Shown in pieces: positions 36,549-46,139 of a stretch of 64,000 nt of DNA. A model generated the notes under the pieces. That model ran no database searches. It was not told the DNA's origin and saw nothing but the letters and a program-made list of their open reading frames with translations. The stretch is from Rhodovulum tesquicola (GTDB lineage: Bacteria; Pseudomonadota; Alphaproteobacteria; Rhodobacterales; Rhodobacteraceae): contig NZ_JAMYDV010000003.1 in assembly GCF_024128855.1 (NCBI RefSeq), positions 1-64,000 of the forward strand, written 5' to 3'. Position 1 is the first letter of the stretch, and each line of letters starts with the position of its first letter. A program made the position numbers and the translations under genes.

Positions 36549-37730
36549 CTAGTGTTCCAGACCGCGGACGATCTCCGCCGCCGCCTGCCGTGCCAGATGG
36601 TCCGTTTCCAGCACTTTCTCAAGGCTTTCGGGCGAATTTGTCAGAAGGCTGTCGCCGGACAGCCGGGCCAGCACCGCCTCGACCACCTCGGCCATCTGGG
36701 TGAACCCGATCTGCCGGGCGAGGAAGGCGTCCAGCGCCGCCTCCTTGGCGGCGTTGAAGGCGGCCCCGGTCAGCCCGCCCGCCCGCATCACCTCGCGCGC
36801 AAGCCGCAGCGCGGGCCAGCGGGCTTCGCAGGCGGGGCGGAAATTGAGCTGGCCGATCTGCACCAGATCGAGCCGCGCCACCGGCAGGTCGCGCCGGTCC
36901 GGCCAGTTCAGCGCATAGCCGATGGCGTGCCGCATGTCGGGTGGGCCGACATGGGCCATGATCGCGCCGTCACGGAATCCGACCAGCGCATGGATCAGCG
37001 ACTCGGGATGGACGACGGCCTCGATCCTGTCGGGATCTATCCCAAAATATTCTTTTGTTTCAATAAGTTCCAGTGCCTTGTTGAACATGGATGCGCTGTC
37101 GACCGTGATCCGTTGCCCCATCGCCCAGTTGGGATGCGACGACGCCTGTTCGGGGGTGGCGTTCTTCAGCGCCTCGATCGGCCAGTCGCGGAACGCCCCG
37201 CCAGACGCGGTGATGACGATGCGCTCGACCGCCTCGATCTCCTCGCCGACAAGGGCCTGGAAGATCGCCGAATGTTCGCTGTCCACCGGCAGGATGCGCG
37301 CGCCATGCTGCGCCGCCGTCGCCAGCAGCAGCGGCCCGGCGGTCACCAGGCTTTCCTTGTTGGCCAGCGCCAGCGTCGTGCCATGGCGCAGCGCCCGCAT
37401 CCCCGGCACCAGACCCGCAGCGCCCACGATGGCCGACATGATCCAGTCGGCGGGACGGTCCGCAGCCTCGGCCAGCGCCTGCGGCCCGGCCGCGGCCTCG
37501 ACCCCCGAGCCTGCCAGCGCGGCCTTCAGATCGTCATAGCAATCCTCATGCGCGGTCACTGCGATATCGGCCCGAAGCGCGCGCGCCTGTTCGGCCAACC
37601 GCGCAACGTTGCGCCCGCCGGTCAGCGCAACCACGTCATATTCCGCCGCCCCACCCTGCCGGGTCAGCAGGTCGACCGTGTTCTCGCCGATCGAGCCGGT
37701 GGCGCCGAAAATCGTGATCCGCCGTGCCAT
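36549..37730 (-). CDS. dxr: 1-deoxy-D-xylulose 5-phosphate reductoisomerase
   Basis: A 393-residue enzyme of the MEP isoprenoid pathway, converting DXP to MEP with NADPH. The nucleotide motif IFGATGSIGENTVDLL is at residues 7-22, LALANKESLVTAGPLL gives the substrate lysine, LPVDSEHSAIFQ the metal ligands, ASGGAFRDWP the flexible loop and TVDSASMFNKALELIE the second metal site. The C-terminal helical domain is complete. It lies 7 bases after cdsA and feeds the precursor pool used by UppS, two genes upstream. Confidence 0.97.
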   Translation of the reverse strand: MARRITIFGATGSIGENTVDLLTRQGGAAEYDVVALTGGRNVARLAEQARALRADIAVTAHEDCYDDLKAALAGSGVEAAAGPQALAEAADRPADWIMSAIVGAAGLVPGMRALRHGTTLALANKESLVTAGPLLLATAAQHGARILPVDSEHSAIFQALVGEEIEAVERIVITASGGAFRDWPIEALKNATPEQASSHPNWAMGQRITVDSASMFNKALELIETKEYFGIDPDRIEAVVHPESLIHALVGFRDGAIMAHVGPPDMRHAIGYALNWPDRRDLPVARLDLVQIGQLNFRPACEARWPALRLAREVMRAGGLTGAAFNAAKEAALDAFLARQIGFTQMAEVVEAVLARLSGDSLLTNSPESLEKVLETDHLARQAAAEIVRGLEH

Positions 37731-37737
37731 GCCTTTT

Positions 37738-38529
37738 TCAGAACCTCACTTCGGGAACATAAACGATCTGGGCCACCAGCAGCATCAGCAGCGCCGCGCC
37801 CAGAAGGCCGTCGAACCTGTCCAACAGACCGCCATGGCCGGGCAAGAGCGAAGAACTGTCCTTGACCCCCATGCGGCGTTTGAGCGCGCTTTCGGCGACA
37901 TCGCCCATCTGGCTGGCAAAGGACAGCGCCACCGATATCCAGGGCAGATCGCGTCCCGCATTGGTGAAGGTCAGGAAGATCGCCCCGATCAGCGCGGCCG
38001 AGACCCAGCCTGCCACGGTGCCCGACCAGGTCTTTTTCGGGCTGACGCGCGGCCAGAATTTCGGCCCGCCGATGAACCGGCCCGCGAAATAGCCCGCCAC
38101 ATCGGTCGCGATCACCACCAGCACCAGCCATATCAGCCAGACCATGCCGTAATCGCCCCGGAAACTGGCCAGCCCATAGCCCGCCACAAGGATCGCCAGC
38201 GCATAGGCGCCATAGATCACCCGGTCGCGCGGCATCTGCCCGGCACCGACCAGCGCAGGTGCGGCCAGCAGCGGCAGCGCGTAGATCCCCGGCAAGGCCC
38301 AGGCGGCTAACACGGCGGCGCCCGACAACAGCCCCAGCGCCACCGGCCCGCGCCGGTCCTGCGGGGCGATCATGCGGCCAAGTTCCCACACCATCAGGCC
38401 CGAGACCGCTGCCGCGAGCATGGCGAACCAGATTCCGCCCAGCGCGATCAGCACAACACCGACCACGGCCATCGCCGCGCCCGAGATCAGTCGAGCCGAC
38501 AGATCCTCCCACGAGCCCCGAACCGCCAT
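37738..38529 (-). CDS. cdsA: Phosphatidate cytidylyltransferase CdsA
   Basis: A 263-residue polytopic membrane enzyme making CDP-diacylglycerol from phosphatidate and CTP. The signature near the C-terminus is visible: SALKRRMGVKDSSSLLPGHG followed by GLLDRFDGLLGAA, with the metal-binding aspartates. About seven hydrophobic segments precede it. It overlaps uppS by 1 base and is 7 bases before dxr. Confidence 0.95.
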   Translation of the reverse strand: MAVRGSWEDLSARLISGAAMAVVGVVLIALGGIWFAMLAAAVSGLMVWELGRMIAPQDRRGPVALGLLSGAAVLAAWALPGIYALPLLAAPALVGAGQMPRDRVIYGAYALAILVAGYGLASFRGDYGMVWLIWLVLVVIATDVAGYFAGRFIGGPKFWPRVSPKKTWSGTVAGWVSAALIGAIFLTFTNAGRDLPWISVALSFASQMGDVAESALKRRMGVKDSSSLLPGHGGLLDRFDGLLGAALLMLLVAQIVYVPEVRF

Positions 38530-39254
38530 CAGGCGCTGACCGCCCCGAACCGCCGTTCACGGGTGCTGTAATTCCCGACGATCTCGGCAAAATGGGCGGC
38601 CGTGAAATCGGGCCACAGGACCGGCGTGAATTCGTATTCCGCATAGGCCGACTGCCAGAGCAGGAAATTCGATATCCGTGCTTCGCCGGAAGTGCGGATC
38701 ACCAGGTCGGGATCGGGCAGAAGGCACGTGTCGAGAAAGCGCGGCAGCGTCTCGGCATCCACATCCTCGGGGTCCAGACGCCCCGCCGCCACCTCGCGCG
38801 CCAGCCGCCGGGTGGCCCGCGCCACCTCGTCCCGACCGCCATAGTTGATCGCAACGGTCAGATGCACGAGGTCGTTGCCCTCGGTCAGTTGTTCCAGCCC
38901 GCGCATCATGCGCACGAGCTTGGGCTCCAGCCGGTCGCGGTCGCCGATGAAGCGCACCCGCACGCCATTGTCCAGAAGCGACTGCGCCTCCTTCTGGATG
39001 TAGCGGCGGAACAGCGTCATCAGCCCGGTCACCTCGGCCTGAGTGCGTTTCCAGTTCTCGGTCGAGAAGGCGAAGATGGTGAGGTAGCGGATGCCGAGTT
39101 CCGGACATGCCTCGAGGATCTCGCGCACACGCCGCGCGCCCGCCTGATGACCGAAAAGGCGCGGGCGACCGCGCATTTGCGCCCAGCGGCCGTTGCCGTC
39201 CATGATCACCGCCACATGGGCCGGGCCGGTATGCTGGTTGTCCTTCACGGCCAC
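38529..39254 (-). CDS. uppS: Isoprenyl transferase (undecaprenyl diphosphate synthase) UppS
   Basis: A 241-residue cis-prenyltransferase that makes the C55 lipid carrier for peptidoglycan and O-antigen. The N-terminal motif VAVIMDGNGRWAQMRGRPR carries the Mg-binding Asp, followed by GHQAGARRVREI, LTIFAFSTENWKR, LTVAINYGGRDEVARA and the C-terminal LVIRTSGEARISNFLLWQSAY region that includes the R-x6-S substrate motif. It starts 27 bases after frr and overlaps cdsA. Confidence 0.96.
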   Translation of the reverse strand: MAVKDNQHTGPAHVAVIMDGNGRWAQMRGRPRLFGHQAGARRVREILEACPELGIRYLTIFAFSTENWKRTQAEVTGLMTLFRRYIQKEAQSLLDNGVRVRFIGDRDRLEPKLVRMMRGLEQLTEGNDLVHLTVAINYGGRDEVARATRRLAREVAAGRLDPEDVDAETLPRFLDTCLLPDPDLVIRTSGEARISNFLLWQSAYAEYEFTPVLWPDFTAAHFAEIVGNYSTRERRFGAVSA

Positions 39255-39281
39255 GCCGCCCCCTCTCCGACCCGCCAGGTC

Positions 39282-39848
39282 TCAGACCTGCATGATTTCC
39301 TGCTGCTTGCTTTCGAGCGCCTTGTCGATCAGGGCAATGTGCCTGTCGGTCAGATCCTGGATTTCGTCATGCCAGATCTTCTGATCGTCCTCGCTCATCC
39401 CCGCGTTCTTTGCTTTCTTGATCTGTTCCATGCCGTCGCGGCGCACATTGCGCACCGCCACACGAGCATGTTCGGCATATTGGGCTGCCACACGGGTCAG
39501 TTCGCGGCGGCGTTCCTCGTTCAGTTCGGGAATCGGCAGCATGATGATGGTGCCGTTCTTCTGCGGATTGATCCCCAGTCCCGATTCCATGATTGCCTTC
39601 TCGACCTTGTTCACCAGCGCCTTGTCCCAGACATTGATGGTCACCATACGGGGTTCCGGCACGTTCACCGTCGCCACCTGGTTGATCGGCGTCAGCGCGC
39701 CATAGGCATCGACCTGAATCGGCTCGACCATCGAGGCCGATGCGCGCCCCGTGCGCAGCGAGGCGAATTCATGCCTGAGTGCGGCCATCGCGCCGTCCAT
39801 CCGGCGCTGAAGGTCGTCAAGGTCGATTTCCAGCTCGTCGTCGGCCAT
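39282..39848 (-). CDS. frr: Ribosome recycling factor Frr
   Basis: A 188-residue two-domain protein that splits the post-termination ribosome together with EF-G. Family motifs are [27 protein letters not shown]-like [36 protein letters not shown] and [20 protein letters not shown], with the basic [15 protein letters not shown] arm. It has an ordinary length. It lies 54 bases after pyrH in the conserved pyrH-frr-uppS-cdsA order. Confidence 0.97.
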   Translation of the reverse strand: MADDELEIDLDDLQRRMDGAMAALRHEFASLRTGRASASMVEPIQVDAYGALTPINQVATVNVPEPRMVTINVWDKALVNKVEKAIMESGLGINPQKNGTIIMLPIPELNEERRRELTRVAAQYAEHARVAVRNVRRDGMEQIKKAKNAGMSEDDQKIWHDEIQDLTDRHIALIDKALESKQQEIMQV

Positions 39849-39902
39849 CGGTCTGAACTCTTCTGCTTGGGGTCCTTGTCGCGGATACAGGTTGCTATAA
39901 CG

Positions 39903-40640
39903 CTAACCGTGGACGATTGTATAGGTGCCTTCCCCGGCAAGGATGCCGCGGAAACCGCCGGGTTCGTCCAGGCTGAAGACGATGATCGGCAGGTCGTTGT
40001 CGCGCGCCAGCGCGATCGCCGAGGCGTCCATGACCTTGAGATTCTTCACGAGAACGTCATCATAGGTGATGTCGTCATAGCGCACGGCGTCGGCAGCCTT
40101 CATCGGGTCCTTGTCATAGACGCCATCGACCTTGGTGCCCTTGAAGATCGCCTCGCAGGCCATCTCGTTCGCGCGCAGCGTTGCGGCGGTATCCGTCGTG
40201 AAGTAAGGGTTGCCGGTTCCGGCGGCAAAGATGCAGACCCGCCCCTTCTCCAGATGGCGCACGGCACGGCGGCGGATATAGGGCTCGCAAACCTCGTCCA
40301 TCCGGATCGCGCTGATGACCCGGCAGAAGACGCCCATCCCTTCCAGAGCGGACTGCATCGCAAGCGCGTTCATCACGGTGGCCAGCATCCCCATGTAATC
40401 GGCGGTCGTGCGCTCCATCCCCTGCGCGCTCCCCTGAAGCCCGCGAAAGATGTTGCCGCCGCCGATCACCATGCAGATCTCGACGCCGAGGTCGCGGACC
40501 GATTTCACCTCTCGGGCGATGCGTTCCACGGTTGGCGGGTGCAGCCCGTAGACCTGGTCGCCCATCAGCGCCTCGCCCGAGATTTTCAGCATCACCCGCC
40601 TGTATTTGGGCTTCGCTTGCGTGGCGCCGGTGTCGTTCAT
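39903..40640 (-). CDS. pyrH: Uridylate kinase PyrH
   Basis: A 245-residue bacterial UMP kinase of the amino-acid-kinase fold, phosphorylating UMP to [14 protein letters not shown] at the N-terminus, [44 protein letters not shown] and VDGVYDKDP are all typical. The ATG at 40640 with AGAGG upstream fits; the longer frame is antisense to miaA. It is divergent from miaA and begins the pyrH-rseP series. rpsB and tsf, which often precede it, are not adjacent. Confidence 0.97.
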   Translation of the reverse strand: MNDTGATQAKPKYRRVMLKISGEALMGDQVYGLHPPTVERIAREVKSVRDLGVEICMVIGGGNIFRGLQGSAQGMERTTADYMGMLATVMNALAMQSALEGMGVFCRVISAIRMDEVCEPYIRRRAVRHLEKGRVCIFAAGTGNPYFTTDTAATLRANEMACEAIFKGTKVDGVYDKDPMKAADAVRYDDITYDDVLVKNLKVMDASAIALARDNDLPIIVFSLDEPGGFRGILAGEGTYTIVHG

Positions 40641-40728
40641 AGGGTCTGCCTCTGCCCGTTCTCTTGTGTCGGGCGCAAAATGTCGGAAAAGGCTGACAGG
40701 TTCAACGCAGAACGAGGCCCCTGCCCGC

Positions 40729-41601
40729 ATGGAACTGCCCGAACTCGATCCTGCCCGCCCGGTGCTGATCGCCGGACCCACCGCCAGCGGCAAGTCGGCG
40801 CTGGCGCTGGCAATCGCAGAGGGACAGGGCGGCGTGATCGTGAATGCCGATGCGTTGCAGGTGTTCGAAGGTTGGCGCGTGCTGACTGCCCGGCCCACGT
40901 CCGACGAGGAAAACCGCGCGCCGCATGTGCTTTATGGCCATGTCGGCTGGAATTCGGATTACTCCGTGGGCCACTGGCTGCGCGAACTGGCCCCGATCCT
41001 TGCGGGTCCCGACCGGCCGATCATCGTTGGCGGCACCGGGCTTTACTTCACCGCGCTGACCGAGGGGCTGGCCGAGATCCCGGCCACCCCGCCCGCGATA
41101 AGGGCCGAGGCCGATGCGCGGATCGCCGCAGGCGATGCCGCGGGACTGCTGGCCGAACTGGACGCCACGACGGCCGCGCGGATCGACCGGCAGAACCCCG
41201 TCCGCATACAGCGCGCCTGGGAGGTGCTGCACGCCACTGGCCGGGGGCTGGCGGAGTGGCAGGATGCCACGCCACCGCCGCTTCTGCCGCTGGCCGCCGC
41301 CCAGCCGCTGGTCATCGACGCCCGCAAGGACTGGCTGAACGCCCGGATCGACACCCGTTTCGACGCGATGATCGCCGGCGGCGCGCTGGACGAGGTGCGC
41401 ACGAACCTGCCGCGCTGGGATACGCGGCTGCTGTCGGCACGGGCCATCGGCGCGCCGGAACTCGTCGCCCATCTGCGCGGCGAGATGGCGCTGGAAGACG
41501 CCATTGCAGCCGCCAAGATCGCCTCGCGGCAATATGCAAAACGCCAGCGCACCTGGTTCCGCTCCAAGCTGGGCGCATGGCGACGGATCGCCGCCACCTG
41601 A
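40729..41601 (+). CDS. miaA: tRNA dimethylallyltransferase MiaA
   Basis: A 290-residue enzyme that prenylates A37 of tRNAs reading UNN codons. The P-loop [15 protein letters not shown] is near residues 15-29, [20 protein letters not shown] binds substrate, and [17 protein letters not shown] and the C-terminal [16 protein letters not shown] follow. It is slightly shorter than the E. coli enzyme because the insertion domain is small. Start at 40729 is the first ATG fitting the family. It uses DMAPP, a product of the MEP pathway gene dxr on the other strand. Confidence 0.95.
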   Translation: MELPELDPARPVLIAGPTASGKSALALAIAEGQGGVIVNADALQVFEGWRVLTARPTSDEENRAPHVLYGHVGWNSDYSVGHWLRELAPILAGPDRPIIVGGTGLYFTALTEGLAEIPATPPAIRAEADARIAAGDAAGLLAELDATTAARIDRQNPVRIQRAWEVLHATGRGLAEWQDATPPPLLPLAAAQPLVIDARKDWLNARIDTRFDAMIAGGALDEVRTNLPRWDTRLLSARAIGAPELVAHLRGEMALEDAIAAAKIASRQYAKRQRTWFRSKLGAWRRIAAT

Positions 41602-41745
41602 CAGAGGCCCGGCGGAAACGGAGACGAATCCAACCTCTTTCGCTTTACCCTGCGGCACGAATCGGTCAATCTTTGCCTGATTCGAACCTGCCCCTTCCGT
41701 CCAGGCGCCCCTTTTTGCCGCGCCCTCCTCAGCGAAGTTGTCGCC

Positions 41746-42534
41746 ATGAGCCTGTTTCCCGACATCCGGATCGTGCCGTTCTCGCGCCTGACACAGGGCA
41801 GCCGCTGGCGGGCAGAGGCGATGCGCAGCTATTCCGCGCCGCAGCTTCTGTGGATCACCAAGGGCCAGGGCCGGATCACGGTGGCTGGCGTTACCCGCGG
41901 CTACGGCCCGCATAACGCGATCTTCATCCCGCCGCGCACGATGCACGGATTCGAGATGACGGGCCAGGTCTATGGCTCGGCGGTGATGTTCCCGGGAATG
42001 GCCGATCTGGATCTGCCCGACACGCCCCACCATCTGCGCATCCGCGACGGCCAGGTGCAGGTCGAGATCACGGGGCTTCTGGACGGCCTGGACCGGGAGT
42101 TGACACAAAAGCGCCCGGGCGCGCGGCGGGCGATCCGGCATTATGCCGGGCTGATCTCGGTCTGGCTGGAGCGTCAGATCGAACTGGCCGAGGATGTGAC
42201 ATCCGTGCCCGTCTCGGCGAGGCGGCTGGTTGCGGGCTTTGCCGCGCTGGTCGAAAAGGACTTCCGCACGGCCAAATCGGTCGCGGGCTATGCCGCCGAC
42301 CTGGGCGTGACGTCGACGCATCTGACGCGGACCTGCAACCAGACCTGCGGGCGCAGCGCCTCGGACCTGCTGGCCGAGCGCAAGATCGGCGAGGCACGCC
42401 GCCTTCTGGCCGACACCCGCGCCCCCATCAAGGAGATCGCGTCTGCGCTGGGCTATGCCTCGCCAGCCTATTTCACCCGCGCCTTCCAGTCCCGAACCGG
42501 GATCACGCCCACGGCGTTCCGCAAGGCCGATTGA
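41746..42534 (+). CDS. AraC-family transcriptional regulator
   Basis: A 262-residue regulator: an N-terminal cupin-like sensing domain (residues about 20-100, with YGPHNAIFIPPRTMHGFEM) and a C-terminal AraC DNA-binding domain (about 165-260) with two helix-turn-helix units, SVAGYAADLGVTSTHLTRTC and PIKEIASALGYASPAYFTRA, ending FQSRTGITPTAFR. It stands alone after miaA, with a 144-base gap in which I see no clear site. Its target is not evident; the next gene is convergent lpdA. Confidence 0.88.
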   Translation: MSLFPDIRIVPFSRLTQGSRWRAEAMRSYSAPQLLWITKGQGRITVAGVTRGYGPHNAIFIPPRTMHGFEMTGQVYGSAVMFPGMADLDLPDTPHHLRIRDGQVQVEITGLLDGLDRELTQKRPGARRAIRHYAGLISVWLERQIELAEDVTSVPVSARRLVAGFAALVEKDFRTAKSVAGYAADLGVTSTHLTRTCNQTCGRSASDLLAERKIGEARRLLADTRAPIKEIASALGYASPAYFTRAFQSRTGITPTAFRKAD

Positions 42535-42716
42535 CGCCCCCGCGCGCGTCCCCGCCGCTTTCGGCGCAACTCGGCCGGACCACCATGACGACCCATGGCC
42601 AGACGCCCGCCGTGCAGCGGTCGAATACAGATCGCCGTCGGCCATCCATCCGGGCTCCGAATATGGCTTCGGCGGGCCGTAGCGGAGACCCTCGCGTTTT
42701 TTCCGCGGCGGGTGGG

Positions 42717-44111
42717 TCAGAAATGTATCGCGCGGCCCCAGGCATCCAGCACGGACTCGTGCATCATCTCGGACAGAGTCGGATGCGGAAAGACCGTCTG
42801 CATCAGCTCGGCCTCGGTGCTTTCCAGACCGCGCGCCACGACATAGCCCTGGATCAGTTCGGTCACCTCGGCGCCCACCATATGCGCGCCCAGAAGCTCG
42901 CCGGTCTTCGCGTCAAAGACGGTCTTGACCAGCCCCTCGGGCTCGCCCAGCGCGATCGCCTTGCCATTGCCGATGAAGGGGAAGCGGCCCACGCGGACCT
43001 CGTAGCCCTTTTCCTTTGCCCGCGCCTCGGTCAGCCCGACGCTGGCCACCTGCGGGTGGCAATAGGTGCAGCCCGCGATCGAGCCCGGCCGGATCGGGTG
43101 CGGGTGACCGCCCGCGATCAGTTCCGCCACCATCACGCCCTCATGGCTGGCCTTGTGCGCAAGCCAGGGCGGGCCGGCCACGTCGCCGATCGCATAAAGC
43201 CCCTCGACGCCGGTGCGACAGTATTCGTCGGTCACGACATGGGTGCGGTCGACCGTGACCCCCAATTCCTCCAGCCCCAACCCCTCGACATTGCCGACGA
43301 TACCGACCGCCGAGATCACCGTGTCGACCTCGATCTTCTCGGTCTTGCCGCCCTGTTCGACATGGGCGGTCACGCTGTCGGCCTCGCGGTCGAGTTGGCG
43401 GACGCTGGCGCCTTCGAGGATCGTCATCCCCTGCTTCTGGAACTGCCTCTTGGCAAAACCCGAGATCTCGGCATCCTCGACCGGCAGGATACGCTCCATC
43501 ACCTCGACCACGGTCGTCTCGGCGCCCAGCGTGTTGAAGAAACTGGCGAATTCGATGCCGATTGCACCCGAGCCGATGACCAGCAGCTTCCTCGGCATAT
43601 GCGGCGGCACCAGCGCGTGGCGGTAGCTCCAGACCCGTTTGCCATCCGCCTCCAGCCCCGGCAGTTCGCGCGCCCGCGCGCCGGTGGCCAGCACGATGGC
43701 GGGCGCGGCCAGATCCTCGCTGCCCTTGTCGGTCGTGACGGACACCCTGCCCGGTCCGGGCAGCGTCGCCTCGCCCATCACCACTGTGACCTTGTTCTTC
43801 TTCAGCAGGTGGCCGACGCCCGAGGCCAACTGCTTTGCCACCCCGCGCGAGCGCCTCACCACCGCATCAAGATCATAGCCGATGCCATCGGCCGTCAGCC
43901 CGAATTCCTTGGCCCGGTGCATCAGGTGAAAGACCTCGGCCGAGCGCAGCATCGCCTTTGTCGGGATGCAGCCCCAGTTCAGGCAGATGCCGCCCAGATG
44001 TTCGCGTTCGACCACGCAGACGTTCAGGCCCAGTTGCGCACCACGGATCGCGGCGACATAGCCCCCCGGCCCCGCGCCGATCACGATCATGTCGAAATTC
44101 CGCGCGGTCAT
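42717..44111 (-). CDS. lpdA: Dihydrolipoyl dehydrogenase
   Basis: A 464-residue FAD disulfide oxidoreductase (E3) of 2-oxoacid dehydrogenase complexes. The FAD motif VIGAGPGGYVAAIRGAQLG is at the N-terminus, the redox-active pair is in GGICLNWGCIPTKAML, the NAD motif is VIGSGAIGIEFASFF, ENAIGDVAG appears as LYAIGDVAGPP, and the catalytic His-Glu pair is in HPTLSEMMHE. No E1 or E2 gene is next to it, so it may serve several complexes. It lies 38 bases after a DUF924 gene. Gaps of 182 bases separate it from the AraC gene and hold nothing I can support. Confidence 0.96.
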   Translation of the reverse strand: MTARNFDMIVIGAGPGGYVAAIRGAQLGLNVCVVEREHLGGICLNWGCIPTKAMLRSAEVFHLMHRAKEFGLTADGIGYDLDAVVRRSRGVAKQLASGVGHLLKKNKVTVVMGEATLPGPGRVSVTTDKGSEDLAAPAIVLATGARARELPGLEADGKRVWSYRHALVPPHMPRKLLVIGSGAIGIEFASFFNTLGAETTVVEVMERILPVEDAEISGFAKRQFQKQGMTILEGASVRQLDREADSVTAHVEQGGKTEKIEVDTVISAVGIVGNVEGLGLEELGVTVDRTHVVTDEYCRTGVEGLYAIGDVAGPPWLAHKASHEGVMVAELIAGGHPHPIRPGSIAGCTYCHPQVASVGLTEARAKEKGYEVRVGRFPFIGNGKAIALGEPEGLVKTVFDAKTGELLGAHMVGAEVTELIQGYVVARGLESTEAELMQTVFPHPTLSEMMHESVLDAWGRAIHF

Positions 44112-44149
44112 CCCTTCCCCCCTGTCCGACGGTCCCGCCCTGCCCGCCC

Positions 44150-44728
44150 TCAGCCGGCGCCGCGCAACTGCTCCACGCAGGCGGCATAGCCGCCGCCGTC
44201 AAGGAAGGCGATTTCCTCGGGGGAGGAACCGCGATGCAGCGCCTCGTTGCGGAAGGGAAAGCGGCCGAACTTGCGGATCAGTTCACGATGCGCCTTGGCA
44301 TGCAACAGGTTATCTGCGCCGGTCTGGGGCATCCGCGTCAGCATCATCCGCACGCAGCGGTCCTGATCCATCAGGCATTCCGAATGCATCAGCGGCATGT
44401 AGAAGAACTGCCGCTCGGGCTCGGGGCAGCGGGTGTCGAAATTCAGGTCGATCGCCTGTTTCGACGCCGCCCGGGCCAGTGCGTCCGTGGCGAAGGCGCG
44501 CCAGTCGCCCCGGAACATGTTGCGCGGGAACTGGTCGGTCAGGATCAGGAAGGCCAGCGCCCCGGAGGGGTTGGTCGGCCAGTCATGCAGAGCGCCCGCA
44601 TGGGCGGCCTCCCAGTCGGGCTTGAACCGTCCGGTGATCGCCGCATCGACCTCCGGATCGGCCTTGTACCAGCCATCGGGGCCGACCTCGTTCAGCCAGA
44701 ACTCGATGATCTCCTCGCGGCGCGCCAT
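44150..44728 (-). CDS. DUF924 family protein
   Basis: A 192-residue all-helical protein of the DUF924 (TPR-like) family. Conserved blocks are REEIIEFWLNEVG at the N-terminus, ALAFLILTDQFPRNMFRG, AFATDALARAASKQAID, ERQFFYMPLMHSECLMDQD, and HRELIRKFGRFPFRNEALHR. The function of this family is not known. The ATG at 44728 follows AGGAG at 8 bases. It directly precedes lpdA on the same strand, 38 bases apart, and may be co-transcribed with it. Confidence 0.9.
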   Translation of the reverse strand: MARREEIIEFWLNEVGPDGWYKADPEVDAAITGRFKPDWEAAHAGALHDWPTNPSGALAFLILTDQFPRNMFRGDWRAFATDALARAASKQAIDLNFDTRCPEPERQFFYMPLMHSECLMDQDRCVRMMLTRMPQTGADNLLHAKAHRELIRKFGRFPFRNEALHRGSSPEEIAFLDGGGYAACVEQLRGAG

Positions 44729-44806
44729 TCCACTACTCCTGCTGCCCTTCGTGCCTGCCCTTGCGGTCAAGGGATCGTTTCAGATTAAGACCCTGCACGC
44801 AAGCCG

Positions 44807-46087
44807 TCAGGGCCGTCCCGCGGGCTCATCGCCGCGCGCCTGAGACTCGTCCTGCTGGGCCTCCATGGCAACCTCGCCCGCGACCTCGACGGCGACCGGC
44901 GATGCGGTTGGCAGAACCGGCGCATAAGACCCCGTCTCGTCCACGGGAACGGGCGCGCGCTGGGTCATCCGGAAGCCGGTGAAGACCGCCAGCGACAGCA
45001 TCAGCACCGTGATGAACAGGAAAAAGCCCTGCGGCCCGATCAGCCCCATCATCCAGCCGGTCAGCAACGGCCCGATGATCGCGCCTACCCCGTTGATGAA
45101 CAGCAACCCCCCCGAGGCCGCGGCCATGTCGTCGCGTTCCAGATAGTCGTTGGTATAGGCGATCAGCAGCGCATAAAGCGGGTTCGACATCCCTCCGATC
45201 ACGAAGGCCGCCACCAGGAGCGCGGCGAAGCTGCCCCCCAGCGCCATCGCGACACCCGCCGCCACGCCGCCGATCGCCGCCGAGCCCAGGATCAGCGTGC
45301 GCCGGTCCATCCGGTCCGACAGCCAGCCGATCGGGTATTGCAGCAGAAGCCCCCCGATATAGATCGTGGCGATGAATCCCGAGATCTCGGCCACGCTCAA
45401 CCCCGCGCTGGTGCCATAGACCGAGGCCATCCCGAACAGCGCCGAATAGACGCCCCCCATCAGGAAGATGCCGACCGCCCCGGTGGGCGAGATCTGCACC
45501 AGCCTGCGCAGCGACATCGGCTTGGCGGTCTCGAAGGCTGGGGTGGGACTGACCGACAGCAGGATCGGCGCGAACGAGATCGACACCAGCACCGAGGGGA
45601 TGATGAACAGGATGAACCCCGCCGGATCCGCGGTCAGGATCAGCCCCTGCGCACTGACGATGCCCGCCATCTGGGTGATCATGTAAAGCGACAGCGACTT
45701 GCCGCGGGTCTCGTTCGTGGCGGCGTTGTTCAGCCAGCTTTCCGCAGTGACATAGACCGCCGAGAAGCAGAACCCGATCAGCACCCGGCCGATGGTCCAG
45801 GCGATGGGATCGGCCAGCGCCGGGTAAAGGATCAGGATGGCCGAGATCAGCGAGGCGAGCGCCGCGAAGACCCGGATATGGCCGACCCGCCGGATCAGCC
45901 CCGGCGCCAGTCGCGAGCCGCCCAGGAAACCCACGAAATAGGCCGACATCACGATCGACATCTCGAAGGTGGAAAACCCCTCGATCCCGCCGCGGATGCC
46001 CAGAAGCGTGCCCTGGATGCCGTTGCCGACCATCAGCAGCAGCATGCCCAGAAGCAGCGCCCAGGAACTGGCCAAGACCTGAAACAT
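44807..46087 (-). CDS. MFS transporter (YcaD/UMF-type, 12 helices)
   Basis: A 426-residue major-facilitator protein with 12 hydrophobic segments and a central cytoplasmic loop. The motif between helices 2 and 3 is FLGGSRLAPGLIRRVGHIRV and a related one in the second half is PIGWLSDRMDRRTLIL, of the form GxLaDrxGrr. The C-terminal 45 residues are acidic and Pro-rich, likely disordered. The start at 46087 has AAGGA 8 bases upstream; a GTG two codons earlier is possible. Similar proteins are annotated as MFS or YbfB-like/YcaD exporters; the substrate is unknown. Confidence 0.88.
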   Translation of the reverse strand: MFQVLASSWALLLGMLLLMVGNGIQGTLLGIRGGIEGFSTFEMSIVMSAYFVGFLGGSRLAPGLIRRVGHIRVFAALASLISAILILYPALADPIAWTIGRVLIGFCFSAVYVTAESWLNNAATNETRGKSLSLYMITQMAGIVSAQGLILTADPAGFILFIIPSVLVSISFAPILLSVSPTPAFETAKPMSLRRLVQISPTGAVGIFLMGGVYSALFGMASVYGTSAGLSVAEISGFIATIYIGGLLLQYPIGWLSDRMDRRTLILGSAAIGGVAAGVAMALGGSFAALLVAAFVIGGMSNPLYALLIAYTNDYLERDDMAAASGGLLFINGVGAIIGPLLTGWMMGLIGPQGFFLFITVLMLSLAVFTGFRMTQRAPVPVDETGSYAPVLPTASPVAVEVAGEVAMEAQQDESQARGDEPAGRP

Positions 46088-46139
46088 GCGCACCGTCCTT
46101 TCGCGTGACTGGCCCGTGACTAGGGGAGTTCGACGCGAC

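Noticed and set aside
38259-41915. Plus-strand frame of 1218 codons across cdsA, uppS, frr, pyrH and miaA
   Set aside because: It runs antisense to four unmistakable genes and out of frame with miaA; composition is that of a GC shadow.
42535-42716. Small gene between the AraC regulator and lpdA
   Set aside because: Frames there lack a ribosome site and family features.
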